A stretch of 30,320 nt of DNA from assembly GCA_964420035.1 (NCBI GenBank), contig CAYQQR010000049.1:1-30320 (forward strand), written 5' to 3'. The stretch is from CAYQQR01 sp964420035 (GTDB lineage: Bacteria; Bacteroidota; Bacteroidia; Bacteroidales; SM23-62). Positions 16,145 to 24,312 of the stretch are shown here, in pieces (positions within the stretch are counted from its first letter, which is position 1; every line of letters begins with the position of its first letter). The notes under the pieces were generated by a model, which worked only from the letters and a program-made list of their open reading frames with translations, did no database searches and was not told where the DNA came from. Made by a program: the position numbers and the translations under genes.

Positions 16145-17116
16145 ATGTCTGTACTCGTATATACTGAAAACTGGGAGGGTAAATTCAAGAAACTGTCCTG
16201 CGAACTTGTCTCCTATGCATCCAGAATAGCGGAAATGACCGGCGGACAGGTAACAGCCGTTTCTATAGGCGACGTAGCACCCGGGGAACTTGAAAAACTT
16301 GGTAACTACGGTGCACAGAAGATACTCAATGTACGATCGGGTAAACTGGCCGGCCTGGATAACCAGTTATACACGGACATCCTGGTTCAGGCCGCTGAAA
16401 AAGCAGCCCCCAAAACCATCATCCTGTCCAACAACAATACGGGCCGGGCGCTGGCACCCAGGGTGGCCGTAAGACTGAAGGCCGGACTGGCCGGAGGGAC
16501 CACCGCTCTGCCGGTATCCACCGACCCTTTCATCATACCCAAGAAAGTCTTTTCCGGTAAGGCAACGGCCCATATCAGGGTCGACACCCCCATCCGGGTG
16601 GTTACCCTGTACCAGAATTCATTTGAGATTATTGAAAACAACGTGGAGCCTGCCATTGAAGAGTTTTCACCGGCATTGAACGATGCCCGTTTCAATACCC
16701 ATATTGAGCAGGTGGATAAAGTCAGCGGGAAGGTTATACTCACCGACGCTGACATAGTGGTTTCCGGCGGACGGGGGATGAAGGGACCTGAAAACTGGGG
16801 GCCGCTGGAAGAGCTTGCTGACCTGCTGGATGGTGCCACTGCTTGCTCCAGACCGGTATCCGATGAGGGTTGGAGACCCCACGAGGAACATACAGGACAG
16901 ACCGGCAAGATCATCGCCCCCAACCTTTATTTTGCCTTCGGGATTTCCGGGGCCATCCAGCATCTTGCAGGGGTCAGCGGTTCGAAATATATCGTGGCGG
17001 TGAATACCGACAAGGACGCACCCATATTTGAAGCGGCCGACTATGGTATCGTGGGGGATGCCCTCAAGGTGCTGCCCGACCTGATCGAGGCAGTAAAGCG
17101 GGCCAAATCCCAGTAA
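16145..17116 (+). CDS. etfA: Electron transfer flavoprotein alpha subunit
   Basis: EtfA (323 residues) carries the FAD of ETF. The N-terminal domain has the ETF fold (SVLVYTENWEGKFKKLSCEL, GRALAPRVAVRLKAGLAGG). The C-terminal FAD-binding domain, about residues 200-320, shows SGGRGMKGPENWGPLEELAD, CSRPVSDEGW, HTGQTGKIIAPNLYFAFGIS and GAIQHLAGV, then NTDKDAPIFEAADYGIVGD. The length is normal. It ends 2 bp before the Fe-S protein gene, so the two are translationally close. Confidence 0.95.
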   Translation: MSVLVYTENWEGKFKKLSCELVSYASRIAEMTGGQVTAVSIGDVAPGELEKLGNYGAQKILNVRSGKLAGLDNQLYTDILVQAAEKAAPKTIILSNNNTGRALAPRVAVRLKAGLAGGTTALPVSTDPFIIPKKVFSGKATAHIRVDTPIRVVTLYQNSFEIIENNVEPAIEEFSPALNDARFNTHIEQVDKVSGKVILTDADIVVSGGRGMKGPENWGPLEELADLLDGATACSRPVSDEGWRPHEEHTGQTGKIIAPNLYFAFGISGAIQHLAGVSGSKYIVAVNTDKDAPIFEAADYGIVGDALKVLPDLIEAVKRAKSQ

Positions 17117-17118
17117 GC

Positions 17119-19218
17119 ATGAGCAAACAGATCATTTTTGCAGCTGCCCTCTTCATCACCCTGGCAGTATTTACCTGTACGGTCGTCCGGTTGATCCGTT
17201 TCTTCAGGCTGACCCGCCCGGCCTATAAGATAAGGAACATCGGGAAACGCATCCGGATGACCCTGGCGGTGGCCATTGGGCAGACCAAGATTCTCAGGCG
17301 GCCGGTCATCGGTCTGCTCCATGCACTGGTATTTTGGGGCTTTATTGTAATTCTGATCGGTAGCATTGAAATGGTAATAGACGGACTGGTCGCTACCGAG
17401 CGGGTACTGAAGGTCCTGGGTGTGGTCTATGATGTGATCATTGCCGCCGGGGATATCTTCGCCCTGGTCGTGGCAGTGGCCATCATTGTCTTCCTGGTCC
17501 GCCGGCTCTTTCTGCACGTGCGGCGATTCACCGGGGTGGAAATGAAACCTGTCTCCCATGTCGATGCCAACATTGCCCTCAGCCTTATCCTCTTCCTGAT
17601 GATCACCCTGATGGGGATGAACAGCTTTTACATCCTGGAGCAGCAGGCAAGCGGCGAAGCCATTGCCGGCACTTTTCCCGTCAGCAGGATCCTGGCCGGC
17701 TGTTTTACAGGAATGTCTGAAAGCAGCATTCATTTCTGGCACGGGTTCAACTGGTGGGCCCATATCCTCACCATCTTCTTCTTCGCCAATTACCTGCCCT
17801 ATTCCAAACATTTCCACGTGTTCATGTCGGTACCCAATGTCTTTCTCAGCCGGCTGGATCCCCTGGGAAAGCTGGATACCATGGAAAACATCACCAAAGA
17901 GGTCAGGATCATGATGGACCCCGGACAGGCTTTTGCTGCTTCCCCGGAAGGAGAGGAGGAAGAAGAGCCGACCCGCTTCGGGGTGAAGGATGTGGAAGAC
18001 GTGACCTGGAGGAACTATTTCGATTCCCTGTCCTGTACGGAATGTGGCCGTTGCACCGATGTGTGCCCGGCCAACACGACCGGTAAGCTTCTTTCCCCCA
18101 GAAAGATCATTATGGATGTACGATCCCGCATGAAGGAAAAAGGTCCGGGTATGGTCAAGAACGGACGCAACTATGATGACGGTAAATCACTGCTTCGAAA
18201 CTGGATAACAGAAGAAGAGCTCTGGGCCTGTACTTTGTGCAATGCTTGTGCCCGGGAATGTCCCATCAATATCGACCACCCCAGGCTGATCGTCGACATG
18301 CGACGGTACCTGGTGATGGAAGAGTCGGCGGCCCCCGGGGAACTGAACCAGATCTTTTCCAATATAGAGAATAACGGGGCTCCCTGGCAGTATGCACGGG
18401 AAGACCTTATGTTATGGGCGGAAGGGATCGAAGTACCCGTTATGGCCGACCTGCTCGCTCAGGGTAAAGAACCCGAATACCTGCTTTGGGTGGGAAGTGC
18501 CGGGGCCTTTGACGACCGCTATAAAAAGGCCATGCGATCCTTCGTCCGGGTGCTGAACCATCTGAAGGTCGACTATGCCGTGCTGGGTATCGAAGAGTCC
18601 TCCAGCGGAGATGTGGCCAGACGGGCCGGTAACGAGATGCTGTTCCAGATGCAGGCCATGATGAACACCGGGATCCTTAACGGTTACGGGGTGAAAAAGA
18701 TCCTTACCTGTGATCCGCACGTGTACAACACTTTTAAAAATGAATATCCCGATCTGGGAGGAAATTATGAGGTGATCCACCACAGCCGGTTCCTCAGGGA
18801 GCTCATCGCGGAAGGTAAGATGGACCTGAGCGCCAGTGCACTGAAAGGCAAACATATAAGCTTTCATGATCCCTGCTACCTGGGACGGGCCAATAAGGAA
18901 TATGATGCACCCAGGGAGGTCATCGATGCCCTGGGGACAAAGCAAACCGAGATGAAACGCAACAAGAGCTTTGCCCTGTGCTGTGGTGCCGGCGGGGGAC
19001 AGATGTTTAAAGAAGCCGAGAAGGGAGATAAAGAAGTATTTATGGAAAGAACAGAGGATTTCCTGGAAACCGGTGCCGAGATCGTGGCCACTGCCTGCCC
19101 GTATTGCATGGTGATGCTCACAGACGGCATCAAATACAAGAATCTTGAAGAAGAGAAGAAGAATTACGATATTGGAGAGTTGGTGGCGCTTGGATTAAAT
19201 CTTATCGAAAAGGGTTAA
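17119..19218 (+). CDS. Membrane Fe-S oxidoreductase, ETF-linked (EtfD/FadF-like)
   Basis: This 699-residue protein probably moves electrons between ETF and the menaquinone pool. About five transmembrane helices fill the first 235 residues, with His residues of the NarI-like heme b type (LHALVFWGF; HFHVFM). A ferredoxin-like part follows with two 4Fe-4S motifs: Cys306, 309, 312, 316 and Cys371, 374, 377, 381. The C-terminal half is a CCG (heterodisulfide reductase type) region. Its second half is complete (HDPCYLGR; Cys621-Cys622-Gly623; ATACPYC). The first half has SSGD where classical members have CCG, and retains one Cys (TCDPHVYN). The domain order is that of FadF/EtfD proteins. The gene is 2 bp behind etfA, and a likely partner acyl-CoA dehydrogenase follows. 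Confidence 0.88.
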   Translation: MSKQIIFAAALFITLAVFTCTVVRLIRFFRLTRPAYKIRNIGKRIRMTLAVAIGQTKILRRPVIGLLHALVFWGFIVILIGSIEMVIDGLVATERVLKVLGVVYDVIIAAGDIFALVVAVAIIVFLVRRLFLHVRRFTGVEMKPVSHVDANIALSLILFLMITLMGMNSFYILEQQASGEAIAGTFPVSRILAGCFTGMSESSIHFWHGFNWWAHILTIFFFANYLPYSKHFHVFMSVPNVFLSRLDPLGKLDTMENITKEVRIMMDPGQAFAASPEGEEEEEPTRFGVKDVEDVTWRNYFDSLSCTECGRCTDVCPANTTGKLLSPRKIIMDVRSRMKEKGPGMVKNGRNYDDGKSLLRNWITEEELWACTLCNACARECPINIDHPRLIVDMRRYLVMEESAAPGELNQIFSNIENNGAPWQYAREDLMLWAEGIEVPVMADLLAQGKEPEYLLWVGSAGAFDDRYKKAMRSFVRVLNHLKVDYAVLGIEESSSGDVARRAGNEMLFQMQAMMNTGILNGYGVKKILTCDPHVYNTFKNEYPDLGGNYEVIHHSRFLRELIAEGKMDLSASALKGKHISFHDPCYLGRANKEYDAPREVIDALGTKQTEMKRNKSFALCCGAGGGQMFKEAEKGDKEVFMERTEDFLETGAEIVATACPYCMVMLTDGIKYKNLEEEKKNYDIGELVALGLNLIEKG

Positions 19219-19250
19219 GTTAGTGATAAGGAGTCTAATTATTCAAGGAG

Positions 19251-19370
19251 GTCCCGGATCAAGTCCGGGATGACCGCGGCAGCGGCAGCGAAACGAGTAG
19301 CAGGCGAAGCCGGGCTACAGCGAAGCGAGTGACAGTGAGCGAAGCGAATGAGTTACAGCGAAGCGAGCAA
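19251..19370. repeat. Repeat-rich spacer between the Fe-S and acyl-CoA dehydrogenase genes
   Basis: The 201-bp spacer 19219-19419 contains TCCCGGA (19252-19258) and TCCGGGA (19264-19270), a 7-bp stem with loop TCAAG. It continues with several degenerate copies of a GAAGCGAGT-like unit (19302-19370: GCGAAGCC, GCGAAGCGAGTGA, GCGAAGCGAATGA, GCGAAGCGAGCAA). Base use differs from the genes on both sides. It looks like dispersed repeat material. The remaining bases to 19419 are AT-rich, without a clear promoter. Confidence 0.6.
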
Positions 19371-19419
19371 CAATTAATGAAAAAATAACAATATAGAGTT
19401 AACAAAATAATAGCCTAAC

Positions 19420-21213
19420 ATGAGCAACGCTGAATCTAAAATTATCAAAGGAGGGGAATTCATGGTAAGTGATCCCACTCCCGGGGAAGTCTTCATACCC
19501 GAAGACTTCGATGAAGAACAGCAGATGATTGGCCAGACCTGCGATGACTTTCTCGAAACGGAGGTTATACCTTTACTGGACCGCATTGATGCCCAGGAAG
19601 AGGGTTTGATGCGTACCCTGCTGCAGAAAACAGGTGAAATGGGTTTGCTGGCCATTTCCATTCCCGAGGAATACGATGGTTTCGGTCAGTCTTTTGTGAC
19701 CTCGATGCTTGCCAGCGAGAAACTCGGTGCAGGATATTCTTATGCAGTGGCCTTTTCCTGCCACACAGGCATCGGTATGTTGCCCATCATGTATTATGGC
19801 AACGAAGAGCAAAAGAAAAAATACATCCCCAGGCTGGCCACCGGAGAATGGATTGGTGCCTATTGCCTTACCGAGCCGGGAGCCGGTTCGGATGCCAATG
19901 CCGGGACCACCAGGGCCACCCTTTCGGAAGACGGGAAACACTATATCCTGAACGGACAGAAAATGTGGATCACCAACGGGGGATTCGCGGATGTCTTTAC
20001 GGTATTTGCCAAAGTGGATAACGACCGGGTACAAAGTGCCTTCATCGTGGAGAAAGATACCGGGGGCATGACCTTCAACCCGGAAGAAAAGAAAATGGGG
20101 ATCAAGGGTTCCTCGACCCGTCAGATCTTTTTCAACGATTGCAAGGTACCTGTCGAAAATATGTTGGGTAAGCAGGGGGAAGGATTCAGAATAGCCCTGA
20201 ATATCCTGCATATGGGGCGGATCAAACTGGGTGGAAATGTTATTGGGGCTGCCAAAAGGGCCATCGACGATTCCATTCGTTACGCCAACGAAAGAAAACA
20301 GTTCAACTGCCTGATCGTTGAATTCGATGCAATCAAGTACAAGCTTTCGGAGCAGGTTATCCGGACTTATGTTACTGAGTCTGCCGTTTATCGTGCCAGC
20401 AAATACATCGACGATACCATCACCCAGTACCTGGAAGTGGAAGGACGGGAGTACGGCCGGGGAACCATGGAGGCCTTTGCCGATTATGCCGTGGAAACGG
20501 CAGCCATGAAAGTGTTCGGTTCAGAAACCCTGGATTATGTTGTGGATGAGGCCGTACAGATCTACGGGGGCATGGGCTTCTCGGCAGAAATGCCCGTGGA
20601 CCGGGCCTACCGGGATTCCAGAATCAACAGGATATTTGAAGGAACCAATGAGATCAACAGGATACTGGTAGTGGATACCTTGATGAAACGCGGTCAGAAG
20701 AAAAAAATACCCCTCTATGAAGAAGCGGAAAAGGTCCTGGCAGAACTGCCTTCCCTGAAAGAAGAGGCCCCTGCTTCGGATGATTATTATAAGGAAAAGG
20801 CACAGGTCATCAAAAATTTCAAAAAGCTTGCCCTTGTCCTGATCAAAATGGCCAATGATAAATTTGCCAGAAAACTGGTTTTTGAACAGCAGATCCTTTT
20901 TAATATCTCCAACATCATCATGCAACTGTACGGGGCAGAATCCACCATGCTGCGGGTGCAAAAGCTGGAACAGCGCAATGGTGCCGGGTCGGTAAAACTG
21001 TACAAGGATATTCTGGATGTATTTGTCCATGACTCTGCATCGCTTATCCGAAAAGAGGCCCTGGATGCCACCTGCTCCTTTGTCTATGGAGAGCAAAGGG
21101 ATCAGCTGCTTAAAGCTGTTGAGGTCTTCACTAAAGTTACCGGGCCCGATATCCGTTCTGCAAGGCGCAGGATAGCAGATAAACTGGCCGAAGAGAACAA
21201 ATACTGTTTTTGA
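19420..21213 (+). CDS. Acyl-CoA dehydrogenase, long (VLCAD/ACAD9-like) form
   Basis: This 597-residue flavoenzyme oxidises acyl-CoA to enoyl-CoA and gives electrons to ETF. The N-terminal, middle and C-terminal domains of the family cover about 30-420. Seen are the FAD/substrate motifs GAYCLTEPGAGSDANAGTTR and KMWITNGG, and the catalytic base Glu407 in IFEGTNEINR. A C-terminal extension of about 170 residues, helical and with many charged residues, matches the long VLCAD-like group. I chose the ATG at 19420 (MSNAESKIIKGGEFMV), because related Bacteroidota proteins begin with a similar KGGEF stretch; the next in-frame ATG is at 19462. It is on the same strand as etfBA, beyond a repeat-rich spacer, so co-transcription is likely but not shown. 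Substrate chain length is unknown. Confidence 0.92.
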   Translation: MSNAESKIIKGGEFMVSDPTPGEVFIPEDFDEEQQMIGQTCDDFLETEVIPLLDRIDAQEEGLMRTLLQKTGEMGLLAISIPEEYDGFGQSFVTSMLASEKLGAGYSYAVAFSCHTGIGMLPIMYYGNEEQKKKYIPRLATGEWIGAYCLTEPGAGSDANAGTTRATLSEDGKHYILNGQKMWITNGGFADVFTVFAKVDNDRVQSAFIVEKDTGGMTFNPEEKKMGIKGSSTRQIFFNDCKVPVENMLGKQGEGFRIALNILHMGRIKLGGNVIGAAKRAIDDSIRYANERKQFNCLIVEFDAIKYKLSEQVIRTYVTESAVYRASKYIDDTITQYLEVEGREYGRGTMEAFADYAVETAAMKVFGSETLDYVVDEAVQIYGGMGFSAEMPVDRAYRDSRINRIFEGTNEINRILVVDTLMKRGQKKKIPLYEEAEKVLAELPSLKEEAPASDDYYKEKAQVIKNFKKLALVLIKMANDKFARKLVFEQQILFNISNIIMQLYGAESTMLRVQKLEQRNGAGSVKLYKDILDVFVHDSASLIRKEALDATCSFVYGEQRDQLLKAVEVFTKVTGPDIRSARRRIADKLAEENKYCF

Positions 21214-21343
21214 TTCTCCTTCGCGTTCCGCACCGGCGGACGAGAAGGAATGTATTTAATTTTCCGGAGTTCTTCGAAAAGATGGGTCCAGAGTTCTACT
21301 CTGGGTTAAAATCGTTTATGGATGAAAAATCTATTCTTTAAGA

Positions 21344-21376
21344 GCCCGGCAAAATAGATCACTGTCGGGCCTTTTT
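21344..21376 (+). terminator. Intrinsic terminator upstream of the DUF2520 gene
   Basis: GCCCGGCA (21344-21351) pairs with TGTCGGGC (21363-21370), with one G-U, around an 11-nt loop, followed by CTTTTTC. It ends transcription from the acyl-CoA dehydrogenase side and sits 26 bp before the next ATG, so the next gene's promoter must overlap it or lie within about 25 bp. The spacer 21214-21343 shows nothing else that I can support. Confidence 0.75.
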
Positions 21377-21401
21377 CTTATTTTGCATCAAAAATCTAAA
21401 G

Positions 21402-22178
21402 ATGCATACCCGTAGCGCAACCATCCTGGGTACCGGTAATGTAGCCTGGCACCTGGGGAAAGCTTTAAAAAAAGGGGGAATAAGGATCAAGCAGGTATAT
21501 GGAAGGGACCCGGCCAAGGCCGATAAATTGGCCAATAAACTGTCTGCTGAAGCCATATATGAGCCCGGAGACCTTGCTCCCGTTTCCGATGTATGTTTTC
21601 TTGCGGTAAGCGATGATGCCATTGGTACCATGGCCGGGCAAATCAAGACCGGCTTCGGGCTCACCGTACACATGGCCGGAAGTATATCGCTGGAAGTGCT
21701 CGAAAAGCATGCTCCCAGCATAGGGGTGTTCTATCCCCTGCAAACCTTTACCCGGGGCCGTAAGATGAAATACAAGGATATACCCGTGTTTATAGAAGCA
21801 TTGAACAAAAATTCGGAGCGCCGGCTTACCGACCTGGCGATCAAGATAATGGGTCGTGCCATTCGCATGGACTCGGAAGACAGGAAACAATTACACCTGG
21901 CAGCCATCATATGTAATAACTTCAGCAATTACATGTTCTTGCTTGCAGAACAGTTCATGAGGAAAAAGAAGCAGGATGCCGGCTGGTTGCATCCCCTGAT
22001 GCGGGAAACGGTGGCAAAAGCAATGGATATGGGGGCATGGAAGGCACAAACCGGTCCGGCGAGAAGAAAAGACGACCGGGTGATCAAACGCCACCTGGAA
22101 ATACTGAAAGACGTCCCGGAGTATAGAAAAATATATACTTTTGTAAGCGAGCATATCAAGGCGATCTACAGTCAGTAA
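21402..22178 (+). CDS. Rossmann-like and DUF2520 domain-containing protein
   Basis: This 258-residue protein has an N-terminal NAD(P)-binding Rossmann domain (ATILGTGNVAWHLGKALKKG, GxGxxA at 10-15; VSDVCFLAVSDDAI) and a C-terminal all-helical DUF2520 domain (about 125-255). It contains the family sequence VFYPLQTFTRGRKMKYKDIP and the conserved LHLAAIICNNFSNYM. The fold resembles ketopantoate reductase and F420-dependent oxidoreductases, so an oxidoreductase role is likely. The substrate is unknown. It opens a tight cluster (12 bp to the next gene) with an HAD phosphatase, UbiA-type prenyltransferase and Maf. Confidence 0.85.
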   Translation: MHTRSATILGTGNVAWHLGKALKKGGIRIKQVYGRDPAKADKLANKLSAEAIYEPGDLAPVSDVCFLAVSDDAIGTMAGQIKTGFGLTVHMAGSISLEVLEKHAPSIGVFYPLQTFTRGRKMKYKDIPVFIEALNKNSERRLTDLAIKIMGRAIRMDSEDRKQLHLAAIICNNFSNYMFLLAEQFMRKKKQDAGWLHPLMRETVAKAMDMGAWKAQTGPARRKDDRVIKRHLEILKDVPEYRKIYTFVSEHIKAIYSQ

Positions 22179-22190
22179 CATTCCTTTTTA

Positions 22191-22712
22191 ATGAACAATT
22201 TCAAAGAAGAACTTCAGAAAGTAAAAGCCTTTGCATTTGATGTGGACGGTGTACTTTCATCCTCATCCCTTTTTTTACATCCATCCGGTACCATGATGCG
22301 CAGTATGAATATCAAAGATGGTTATGCCCTTCAATATGCGATTAAAAAAGGTTATATGATTGCTATCATTACCGGTGGAAATACCCGGGGTGTTAAAATG
22401 AGATTTCGCAGGTTGGGTATTCGGGATATATATATGAAAGCCAACAATAAACCGATGATCTTCAAGCGTTTTCTCGAAAAAACCGGCCTGGATGCCTCTG
22501 AGGTATTGTACATGGGAGACGACCTGCCCGATTTTGAAGTGATGAAAATGGTGGGATTCCCCACCTGTCCCTCCGACGCCGTTGAGGAGATCAAGTCCCT
22601 GTGTGCTTATATTTCCGACAAAAGGGGCGGAGACGGTTGTGTGCGGGATGTGATCGAGCAGGTTACGCGGGTGCAGGGAAGATGGATGGAGGATGAAGCA
22701 TTCCATTGGTAA
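22191..22712 (+). CDS. KdsC-like HAD-superfamily phosphatase
   Basis: This 173-residue protein is a cap-less HAD phosphatase of the KdsC (3-deoxy-D-manno-octulosonate 8-phosphate phosphatase) type. Motif I is Asp17 and Asp19 (AFDVDGVL), motif II is Thr61 (IITGG), motif III a lysine in KANNKP (83-88), and motif IV is Asp110-Asp111 with Asp114 (MGDDLPD). The length is typical. Its neighbours are not Kdo genes, so the actual substrate may differ; Bacteroidota often have such a gene in this cluster. It ends just before the prenyltransferase. Confidence 0.85.
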   Translation: MNNFKEELQKVKAFAFDVDGVLSSSSLFLHPSGTMMRSMNIKDGYALQYAIKKGYMIAIITGGNTRGVKMRFRRLGIRDIYMKANNKPMIFKRFLEKTGLDASEVLYMGDDLPDFEVMKMVGFPTCPSDAVEEIKSLCAYISDKRGGDGCVRDVIEQVTRVQGRWMEDEAFHW

Positions 22713-22720
22713 ATTCGGTT

Positions 22721-23707
22721 ATGAGAAACAAAGTGCTGGCATATCTAAAACTCCCGCGACTTCCCAATTTGCTGATAGTGGCCGGAACGCTTTATGCCGT
22801 GCGGTACGGACTGGTTGAGCCCATAATCGGGGGCATGGGGCTGGGGTTGCAGCTGGACAGCCTTCATTTTCTTTTGTTGGTACTCTCAGCGGTATTCATT
22901 ACCGCCGCCGGTTATATTATCAATGATTATTTCGATACCAAAACCGACAGGCTGAACCGGCCGGATAAAGTGGTTGTGGGTAAGCTGGTTTCCCGGAGAA
23001 CGGCTATGGCCCTGCATATCATCCTGAATGTTTTGGGCATTCTGCTTGGACTCTACATGGCTGTATATATCAATATTCTGGCATTTGGACTTTTGTATTT
23101 AATGGCTACCGGCATCCTGTGGTTTTATTCTACCACCTATAAGCGACAGTTCCTGATCGGCAACCTGATCGTTTCCTTAATGACCGGGGCAGTGCCCTTT
23201 CTGGTAGTCGTGTTCGAGGCACCGCTCCTGGTGAACACGTACAGGGAGTATCTCGTGGGCAACCAGCTTAGTCTGGCCCCCCTCTACTACTGGGTTGGCG
23301 GGTTTTCCGTATTTGCTTTTCTGACCAACCTCATCCGCGAGATCATTAAGGATGCAGAAGATTTTGAGGGCGATGCGGCCTATGGCATGAATACGCTTCC
23401 CGTGCAATGGGGTATAAAGGTTACCAGGTGGATCATCCTGGTATTGATCGTCATCACGGTTTTCCTGCTGGGGTTGATATATGTCAAGTATCTGGCTTAT
23501 GATACGGAAGGCAACCCGGCCATCATTTCCGGTTTCTACCTGGGTACTTTCATCATTTTACCTTTTCTGTACCTCATGGCCAGGGTATCTCAGGCCAAAT
23601 CACAAAAAGATTATCATTTTGCCAGCAACATCACCAAGGTGATCATGCTGTTCGGAATTGGTTTTGCATTCCTGGTGCGCTATATCGTTCAAAACGCGCT
23701 CGTGTAG
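22721..23707 (+). CDS. UbiA-family prenyltransferase (geranylgeranylglycerol-phosphate geranylgeranyltransferase-like)
   Basis: This 328-residue integral membrane enzyme has 8-9 hydrophobic segments and both aspartate-rich motifs of the UbiA family: Asn68-Asp69-x2-Asp72-x3-Asp76 (NDYFDTKTD) and Asp211, Asp214, Asp218 (KDAEDFEGD). These bind the Mg-diphosphate of a prenyl donor. The closest type I recognise is the group annotated as digeranylgeranylglyceryl phosphate synthase-like in Bacteroidota; the true acceptor is not shown here. I chose the ATG at 22721 (MRNKVLAYLKLPRLPN), which needs no overlap; a TTG at 22706 would overlap the HAD gene. The Maf gene follows 1 bp after its stop. Confidence 0.85.
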   Translation: MRNKVLAYLKLPRLPNLLIVAGTLYAVRYGLVEPIIGGMGLGLQLDSLHFLLLVLSAVFITAAGYIINDYFDTKTDRLNRPDKVVVGKLVSRRTAMALHIILNVLGILLGLYMAVYINILAFGLLYLMATGILWFYSTTYKRQFLIGNLIVSLMTGAVPFLVVVFEAPLLVNTYREYLVGNQLSLAPLYYWVGGFSVFAFLTNLIREIIKDAEDFEGDAAYGMNTLPVQWGIKVTRWIILVLIVITVFLLGLIYVKYLAYDTEGNPAIISGFYLGTFIILPFLYLMARVSQAKSQKDYHFASNITKVIMLFGIGFAFLVRYIVQNALV

Positions 23708-23708
23708 T

Positions 23709-24299
23709 ATGCTTACGGAATACCTGAAAGAACATAAGGTGATCCTAGCCTCCCAATCACCGAGGAGGCATAATTTATTGCAGGCCATTGGTATCGATTT
23801 CGATATCATGGTGAACCATGACCAGGAGGAGGCTTATCCGGCAAACCTCAGCAAAGATAAAATACCCGAATATCTTGCCCGCCATAAATCTATGGCAGTG
23901 ATGGGGAAAATGCCTGAAAAAACCATTCTGATCACTGCAGATACCATCGTGTGGTTCAATAATAAAATTGTCAATAAGCCCAGAGATGCACGCGACGCGG
24001 TAAAAATGCTTGAAGAACTGTCGGGTAACTGCCATGAAGTGATCACCGGTGTGTGCCTGCGCAGTGACCGGGGAGAGAGAACTTTCCGGGCTTCCACCCT
24101 GGTGTATTTTGTACAACTGACCCGGAAAGAGATAGAATGGTATGTAGAGAATTTCAAACCTTTTGATAAGGCCGGAGCCTATGGAATACAGGAATGGATA
24201 GGCTATGTCGGTGTCGAAAAGATAGAGGGTTCCTACTTTAATGTTATGGGATTACCCATACAAAAATTATATCACGAACTCATCGAATTTTTGAAGTAA
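23709..24299 (+). CDS. maf: Maf-family nucleotide pyrophosphatase
   Basis: This 196-residue protein is a Maf nucleoside triphosphate pyrophosphatase, which hydrolyses non-canonical or modified NTPs (YhdE members prefer dTTP/UTP). It has the signature SQSPRR (15-20), ADTIV (77-81), the KPRDARDAVKMLEELSG helix and the GAYGIQ segment (156-161). I chose the ATG at 23709, 1 bp behind the UbiA stop; an earlier start at 23658 would overlap that gene by 50 bp and add a non-conserved leader. It is 13 bp before the S46 peptidase. Confidence 0.93.
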   Translation: MLTEYLKEHKVILASQSPRRHNLLQAIGIDFDIMVNHDQEEAYPANLSKDKIPEYLARHKSMAVMGKMPEKTILITADTIVWFNNKIVNKPRDARDAVKMLEELSGNCHEVITGVCLRSDRGERTFRASTLVYFVQLTRKEIEWYVENFKPFDKAGAYGIQEWIGYVGVEKIEGSYFNVMGLPIQKLYHELIEFLK

Positions 24300-24312
24300 A
24301 AATGAACGAATC

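Noticed and set aside
17041..17817. 258-codon minus-strand frame across etfA and the Fe-S gene
   Set aside because: It overlaps two genes with complete motifs, and its sequence is Asp/Gly/His-rich shadow translation.
21214..21260. Imperfect GC-rich inverted repeat after the acyl-CoA dehydrogenase stop
   Set aside because: Pairing is broken by several mismatches and there is no T-run; the terminator at 21344 is much clearer.
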